Of a stretch of 46,599 bases of DNA, positions 42,343 to 46,599 are shown piece by piece; within the stretch, counting starts at the first letter, position 1, and every line of letters begins with the position of its first letter. The position numbers and the translations under genes were made by a program. Origin of the DNA: Pseudoalteromonas sp. S16_S37 (GTDB taxonomy: Bacteria > Pseudomonadota > Gammaproteobacteria > Enterobacterales > Alteromonadaceae); assembly GCF_014694405.1 (NCBI RefSeq), contig NZ_JAAUWV010000036.1:1-46599 (forward strand), read 5' to 3'. Below the pieces are notes generated by a model. That model saw nothing but the letters and a program-made list of their open reading frames with translations. It did no database searches and was not told where the DNA came from.

Positions 42343-43396
42343 CGCAGTTAAGAAACTAGCTTTACCCGCATCCGCGCTGCTCATGCTATTGGTTGTGGTC
42401 GCCTATTTAGCGGGATTATTTAATGATGCTGTGCCTGATGGCGTAAAAAATAAACCAGCAGAGTATCAGGGCGAGCGATATACCGTGACTGAGAAGTCAG
42501 TCGCACATCACGAAGTGGTGAACGCGAATGTCATTGCAAAAGTAAATACCTTAGTGTCGAGCCGCTTGTTAGCGCAGCTTAAAACGTTAAATGTTAGAGC
42601 GGGTCAAAGTGTTAAAGCGGGGCAATTATTGGCTACGATTGATGACGCCGATTTACAAGCCAGAGTGTCACAGGCGAAAGCACAGCAAGATGCCATTGCA
42701 GCACAGCTACAGCAGGCTAAAAAGCAGCTTGCACGCAATGAATCTTTGCAGGCGCAAGGCTTGGTTGCTGTGAATATGGTGGATGAATGGCGCACCAAGG
42801 TAAATGAGCTTATTGCGCAAGAAGCGGCTTTATCAGAACAACTTGAAGGCGCCAAGGTGGCACTTAGCGATACCAAAATTTTATCGCCAATTGATGGTAC
42901 GGTTGTCGAGCGTTTACAAGAACCAGGTGTCATGTTAACGCCTGGTGTGGCGATTGTTTCGCTTTATAACCCTGCGCAATTGCAGGTGTCAGCGGCTATT
43001 CGAGAGCAACAAGCGAGCCAACTCAAGCTAGGAGATGAATTAAAAATACATGTTCCAGCTAGTGGTATGACGCAATACGCGAAAATCAGCGAGATAGTTC
43101 CGGTGGCTGATAGTAATGCACGACGTTTTATGATCAAGCTCGATATAGAGCTTGCTGAAAATGTAAAACCCGGTATGTATGCACAGTTATACTTGCCTGC
43201 GGTTTATCAAACGCAAGTGGTTATTCCAAAGCAATTTGTGAAGCGATATGGACAGTTGACCATGGTAGAAGTTGTTGAAGGTGGGCAAGTACAGCGACGT
43301 TTTATACGACTTGGAACTGAACTTGATGGTGCGCATGAAGGTGAGGTAGCCGTTCTTGCTGGACTAAGTGCGGGTGAGATGTTGGCAGTGTACTAA
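42326..43396 (+). CDS. RND periplasmic adaptor (membrane fusion protein)
   Basis: A 356-residue adaptor with an N-terminal membrane anchor (about 12-30), barrel-sandwich halves LNVRAGQSVKAGQLLATIDDADLQ (near 92-115) and LSPIDGTVVERLQEPGVML (188-206), between them an alpha-hairpin rich in Gln/Ala, then a beta-barrel domain. GAGGA precedes the ATG. The gene order permease then adaptor is the reverse of acrAB. It shares bases with the permease gene, so the pair is coupled. It should bridge the permease to an outer-membrane channel encoded elsewhere. Confidence 0.92.
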   Translation: MLSIHNAVKKLALPASALLMLLVVVAYLAGLFNDAVPDGVKNKPAEYQGERYTVTEKSVAHHEVVNANVIAKVNTLVSSRLLAQLKTLNVRAGQSVKAGQLLATIDDADLQARVSQAKAQQDAIAAQLQQAKKQLARNESLQAQGLVAVNMVDEWRTKVNELIAQEAALSEQLEGAKVALSDTKILSPIDGTVVERLQEPGVMLTPGVAIVSLYNPAQLQVSAAIREQQASQLKLGDELKIHVPASGMTQYAKISEIVPVADSNARRFMIKLDIELAENVKPGMYAQLYLPAVYQTQVVIPKQFVKRYGQLTMVEVVEGGQVQRRFIRLGTELDGAHEGEVAVLAGLSAGEMLAVY

Positions 43397-43404
43397 CTGC
43401 CAAC
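43381..43404 (+). terminator. hairpin at the end of the pump operon
   Basis: GTTGGCAGT / ACTGCCAAC, 9 bases, encloses the stop codon of the adaptor gene. No strong T run follows, so it is a weak or 3'-end-stabilising hairpin. Confidence 0.4.
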
Positions 43405-43411
43405 CAATGGC

Positions 43412-44089
43412 TTATAAAAAAGAGGCAATGTCGTCAAATGGCTTTTTCACAAGCGCGTGTTCTGGCACGGTGGCATCCTCACTCGGGTAACCCGCAATGA
43501 GTAGCATGTAAGGGCGCTCATTGTCTTTGTCACGACCACAAATGTCAGTTAAAAAACTCATCGGCTTCGGTGTATGGGTTAAAGTCGCAAGTCCTGCATG
43601 ATGTAATGCTTGAATTAAAAAACCAGTCGCGATGCCAACAGACTCATGAACATAATAGTTAGTGTTTTTGTCTTCGCTGTGTATGCCCCCTTTTTTCTGG
43701 CTGAAAATAGCGATTAACCAAGGCGCATGCTCTAAATACGGCTTATCAGCGTCCGTCCCTAGAGGCTTCAAGGCATCTAACCATTCTTCGCCAGCGCGGC
43801 CTTGGTAAAATGAACGTTCTAAATCTTCGGCCGCTTCACGAATTTTCTTTTTAATATCAGCGCTGTGAATAGCCACAAAATGCCAAGGTTGATGGTTTGC
43901 ACCACTTGGCGCACTCGCTGCAGCTTTGATACAAGCCTCGATGACTTCTTTTGGTACTGGGCGATTGCTAAAGCTGCGTATTGTGTGACGTCGTTGGTAT
44001 TCCTTTAAATTATCTTGTGCTCGTTGCAGCATCTCTTCTTGGGGGTATTCGATAAAATCGCCTAACGGCACATTTTTATGATTTTGCAT
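43412..44089 (-). CDS. flavin reductase-type nitroreductase, iodotyrosine-deiodinase-like
   Basis: A 225-residue FMN protein. RRHTIRSFSNRPVP (33-46), PSGANHQPWHF (61-71) and THTPKPM (171-177) are the FMN contacts of the iodotyrosine deiodinase / BluB branch. The active-site lid holds E91, Y95 and K116, the three residues that in human IYD (E157, Y161, K182) grip the zwitterion of halotyrosine, with the same spacings of 4 and 21. FKQ-like IAIFSQKKGG and LMLLIAGYPSEDATVP continue the match. It lacks the membrane anchor of the animal enzyme. It could dehalogenate halotyrosines found in marine settings, or reduce other substrates. A 47-base inverted repeat lies upstream. The gene stands alone. 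Confidence 0.85.
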   Translation of the reverse strand: MQNHKNVPLGDFIEYPQEEMLQRAQDNLKEYQRRHTIRSFSNRPVPKEVIEACIKAAASAPSGANHQPWHFVAIHSADIKKKIREAAEDLERSFYQGRAGEEWLDALKPLGTDADKPYLEHAPWLIAIFSQKKGGIHSEDKNTNYYVHESVGIATGFLIQALHHAGLATLTHTPKPMSFLTDICGRDKDNERPYMLLIAGYPSEDATVPEHALVKKPFDDIASFL

Positions 44090-44656
44090 AATGTAACTCC
44101 ATGATTATCTTCGTTTGTTAGAGTTGTTCTTGTCATCAATTCTACGCACTTACGTGTATGAGTGCGCTTATTTCACTGCCATGTTGACGTTTGCAAGAGT
44201 ATGGGGGGCAGATGCAAGCGTCAACATATGAATTGTTATATCTAAGAACCGAGCTTGATGGATAATTAGATTTCTTCATGTTGTTTTGCACGTGGAATAT
44301 TAATGTTTACATTTTCTTATCTTTATTGTTGTTTATTTTCGCATTGCTATGTTCCGTTTTGGAAAAGGCAATGAAAAAATGAGTGTATAAAATACTTGAT
44401 TTAAAAGTTAATATTTCGGTTCTCTGGTAGTTTTCAAGTGTTGGTATCGAGCTGAGTAGCTTCTAAACGTAATTTTCATATTGTAAAATTATCAATAGAT
44501 TAAGAGTTTCTTGAGTGATGAAAATTTGTACTTTGGATTGATATTTTATTTCTGCTTGCCTAGCTTTTAGGGGGCGGTTTTGGATGCCGATGACGTGATT
44601 AAAAATGCAGTTAAAATCTTTAATCAGTAAATCACATACTAAAAAGGATGATAGTT
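44090..44656. other. 567-base AT-rich region before the small peptide gene
   Basis: It holds the upstream region of the flavoprotein gene with a long inverted repeat (44181-44227), then about 400 very AT-rich bases, a short dyad TGATTAAA / TTTAATCA at 44596-44626, and the ribosome site of the 37-codon frame. No other frame with a credible ribosome site was found. Confidence 0.6.
44181..44227. repeat. 15-base inverted repeat with 17-base loop
   Basis: ATGTTGACGTTTGCA and TGCAAGCGTCAACAT are inverted copies with a single T-G mismatch, about 90 bases upstream of the flavoprotein start. There is no T run on either side, so an operator or a leader hairpin is more likely than a terminator. Confidence 0.75.
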
Positions 44657-44770
44657 ATGCAACTAGTCATAGAAGTTGTAAACACATTAGGTAATTTTGA
44701 TGTTCAGTTGTTTGGTCCACAAGCGTTAGACCCAGTTTTTGTGATCCCAATAATTATTATAGTGACTTGA
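44657..44770 (+). CDS. 37-residue peptide, unknown
   Basis: The frame encodes 37 residues with a helical-looking N-terminal half (MQLVIEVVNTLGNFDVQLFG) and a strongly hydrophobic C-terminal half (DPVFVIPIIIIVT) after Pro-Gln-Ala-Leu. AAGGA lies 8 bases before the ATG, a strong start. It lacks a Lys-rich signal peptide, has no cysteine, and is followed after 75 bases by two cupin-like genes in the same direction. Leader plus hydrophobic core suggests a peptide precursor, but a simple small membrane-active peptide or leader peptide is possible. I do not recognise it. Confidence 0.45.
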   Translation: MQLVIEVVNTLGNFDVQLFGPQALDPVFVIPIIIIVT

Positions 44771-44845
44771 TATATATAGGAATGTGATGCCTTAGATAAG
44801 GCTGAAGTAAGTTACATAAGGAAATTAAATAGATAAGGACGTCTT

Positions 44846-45574
44846 ATGAAAAGTTTTGATGAATTTAAAAATATTACCTCAGTGCAAGACGCAATAGAGA
44901 TGTTGCAAGCCCACGGGGATCAGACATTCTCACCAGATAAAAATCGCTTAGTATTAAAAGATACGCAGTCGCACAGGTTAGTGCTGTATAAAGGCCCCAG
45001 TTGTTTTGGTGCAACACTGAGTAATTCTGCCGCACACTCAGTATGCTTGTTACAAGGCGCTTTAAGAATTAAGAGAGTCGCTTTAAAAGAGCAATTCATT
45101 AATGAAGGCACTTCGCAAATTTTTGTCGCCACTGGCGGTGTGACGATCACCAGTTTGGAGCAAGGTGAAGCGTTACAAATGGGCTACATGGAAGCTTTTG
45201 ACTACCACTCATCAAGTGATGCCTGTTGGATGGCGTTGTATGATAAAGAGGTTATGCACTACAAGAGCGTTAAGCTGTGCGCAGTGACGCTTGAGCCAAT
45301 CATCACGTCGCTTTTGTATCAAAATCATGCGCGTTTATTTAATTTTATCGAAATTTTAGCCCGCTCTACATGTGAAAAGAGTTTTCAAGCTTTATTGGCG
45401 CTGTCTAAAAGTCAAATTGATGAGTTGGCGTGGCGTGCGATTGAGGGTATCTATTTACGAGATCCATATAAAGCGGCGCAATTAGTGAGTGAATATAAAT
45501 CTTCACATTGCTGCGAAGTAGTGCGCAATCGGGCCGCATGTTTGATGCCTTCACTAACGAAAATGGAGGCGTAG
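44846..45574 (+). CDS. unknown protein, cupin-like N-terminal half with helical C-terminal half
   Basis: A 242-residue protein with no signal peptide. The first half (about 40-130) has short beta-like segments such as HRLVLYKGPSCFGATL, SVCLLQGALRIKRV and TSQIFVATGGVTITSL, in keeping with a jelly-roll fold; the second half (about 145-242) is helical with two similar helix pairs (LLALSKSQIDELAWRAIEGIYLRDPYKAAQL), HEAT-like. Eight cysteines, two adjacent in SSHCCEVV. AAGGAC precedes the ATG. It is 1 base apart from the next gene. I know no family for it; the partner arrangement suggests a shared complex or pathway. Confidence 0.6.
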   Translation: MKSFDEFKNITSVQDAIEMLQAHGDQTFSPDKNRLVLKDTQSHRLVLYKGPSCFGATLSNSAAHSVCLLQGALRIKRVALKEQFINEGTSQIFVATGGVTITSLEQGEALQMGYMEAFDYHSSSDACWMALYDKEVMHYKSVKLCAVTLEPIITSLLYQNHARLFNFIEILARSTCEKSFQALLALSKSQIDELAWRAIEGIYLRDPYKAAQLVSEYKSSHCCEVVRNRAACLMPSLTKMEA

Positions 45575-45575
45575 C

Positions 45576-46274
45576 ATGACGTACTCATTTAATTTTTGCA
45601 GCAAAAGCGCAATTTCGCTGGATGAATTTGTGGAACGTATAAAGTCTCACTATACAGGCCTTGATTGTTTGGATAGAAAACATGTGAATTTTTTTGCTTT
45701 GCAACTTCAGTTATTGGCGAATAACAAATACTTTTTAACTGATTTGGTCAGTGACCATGTACTAAAAGAGGCATTAAAAATTGAATCAGGTAACTCATAC
45801 GGAAATGACTCTTGGGTTATCTACGTTAATAAGTCTCCTTTTTTCCAAGTTAGGGTGTGTTTTTGGCACTCAGATGGTGAAATAAAGCATCAGAATGATA
45901 AGTTAAACGTTTACCGTTGCTTGCATGACCATAACTTTGCTTTTTTAACGACGAACTATTTTGGTCCAGGATATATCTCTCGATTATATCAATATGACTA
46001 CAGCGATGAACTTGAAGAGGGATGTGATGGTTGCTTGCAATCTCTTGGTTCACATCAGCTAAGTTCGGGTGAGGTCATATATTATGAGCCCTCAAAAGAT
46101 GTACACCTACAAGTGCCTCCCAGAGCTTTTAGTATTTCATTGAATTTGATGTTTGAGACCAATGGCAACAAGCAATTTATTTTTGATACTGATACCGGGC
46201 GTATTTTACAAACTGTCACCAGTAGTGATGCCATTGCCAAGCAGTTTATTAGGGAGCTAGTTGATGTGGTGTAG
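45576..46274 (+). CDS. unknown cupin-like protein, possible metal-dependent enzyme
   Basis: A 232-residue protein without signal peptide. The central part reads RCLHDHNFAFLTTNYFGPGY (His-Asp-His near residue 115-117), then GEVIYYEPSKDVHLQVPP with a third His and a SISLNLMFET end, a layout like the two cupin motifs (HxH ... E/G, then G-x5-P ... H ... N). It could hold a metal and be a dioxygenase-like or isomerase-like enzyme, or only bind. GGAGG precedes its ATG, and it directly follows the partner gene and overlaps the lipoprotein gene. I do not recognise the family. Confidence 0.6.
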   Translation: MTYSFNFCSKSAISLDEFVERIKSHYTGLDCLDRKHVNFFALQLQLLANNKYFLTDLVSDHVLKEALKIESGNSYGNDSWVIYVNKSPFFQVRVCFWHSDGEIKHQNDKLNVYRCLHDHNFAFLTTNYFGPGYISRLYQYDYSDELEEGCDGCLQSLGSHQLSSGEVIYYEPSKDVHLQVPPRAFSISLNLMFETNGNKQFIFDTDTGRILQTVTSSDAIAKQFIRELVDVV

Positions 46275-46497
46275 GCGCTTTTACGTGATGCTTATCATAT
46301 GCTTTATGGTAAGCGGCTGTACTGTAGTAGGTAAATTAAGCGAAGCAACTTTGGTGGCTGGTACGGCAGGCTGGAAATTGCAGCCTGTTTCAGTACGACA
46401 AGCTTATCCTGAGTTTATTCAAAAGGTTTACTTTACCGCTGAACTATTTACCTCAAAGGTTTCTGATTGGGAGTTACATTTAATTAGTCGACACTGA
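46264..46497 (+). CDS. small lipoprotein
   Basis: A 77-residue exported lipoprotein: signal MWCRRFYVMLIICFMVSGC gives the acceptor Cys, followed by TVVGKLSEATLVAGTAGWKL. GGAG lies 8 bases before the ATG at 46264, which falls within the last codons of the preceding cupin-like gene. The rest (VYFTAELFTSKVSDWELHL) is unknown. The overlap puts it in the same operon as the two unknown genes. Confidence 0.6.
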   Translation: MWCRRFYVMLIICFMVSGCTVVGKLSEATLVAGTAGWKLQPVSVRQAYPEFIQKVYFTAELFTSKVSDWELHLISRH

Positions 46498-46599
46498 AAA
46501 TCACTTAATGCATTGATCTTCTTGATGATCTAAACGATCTTACTATCCTCATTTTGCAACGTTTGTTTTCTCACCCCTCAAAACCTTGCAAAATGGAGA

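Overview
The window looks like a chromosomal segment of a marine gammaproteobacterium of the order Alteromonadales, most probably Pseudoalteromonas. This rests on gene content and order: a yheS / TIGR02444 / yheT / yheU block, slyX next to yheV and an FKBP isomerase, rsd upstream of hemE, speE and speA facing away from each other, a lipoprotein-type cis/trans fatty acid isomerase, paired YihG-like acyltransferases and several orphan family-3 solute-binding proteins. Base composition is moderate, with AT-rich intergenic stretches. No database search was possible; identifications are from motifs and family recall.

Layout. 1-2100: end of an unknown gene with a clean terminator, a truncated FAD oxidoreductase remnant, a small membrane protein, an orphan solute-binding protein and a hotdog thioesterase. 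2100-5360: aconitase acnA and an S4 RNA-binding protein. 5500-10950: small unknown genes, a second orphan binding protein, an SDR oxidoreductase, cti and a dimeric-type dUTPase. 10950-13030: yrfG facing nudE-cysQ. 13080-13760: three tandem initiator tRNAs. 13760-19450: M19 dipeptidase, yheU, yheT, a 46-residue DUF3149-type gene behind an FNR-like promoter, a TIGR02444 gene, yheS and yheV. 19460-24660: slyX with a WD40 lipoprotein, fkpA, rsd, hemE, speE. 24850-27260: a tandem family of small secreted proteins with no function I recognise, containing one intact short member, one intact long member, one 5' fragment and one doubly broken member. 27440-35210: speA, two YihG-like acyltransferases plus an MscS-type channel in one operon, chrA, a third binding protein and a YiaD-like lipoprotein. 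35220-37800: a fused S41 protease / serine beta-lactamase-like lipoprotein. 38110-43400: rhodanese and DUF2892 genes divergent from an ArsR regulator followed by an RND pump and its adaptor. 43410-46500: an iodotyrosine-deiodinase-like flavoprotein, then a 37-codon peptide gene followed by two cupin-like unknowns and a small lipoprotein.

Points of most interest: (1) the 38.1-43.4 kb cluster reads as a persulfide-sensing unit: the ArsR protein has the two cysteines 66 residues apart expected of SqrR/BigR/YgaV sensors, a large palindrome overlaps its promoter, and it controls split YgaP-like parts together with an RND pump. (2) The flavoprotein at 43.4 kb keeps the Glu-Tyr-Lys substrate triad of iodotyrosine deiodinase at exact spacing. 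(3) The 44.66-46.5 kb peptide/cupin/cupin/lipoprotein run is an unexplained gene set. (4) The 24.8-27.3 kb family shows duplication and decay in progress. (5) A -41.5 FNR-like box with a matching -10 lies in front of the tiny DUF3149-type gene.
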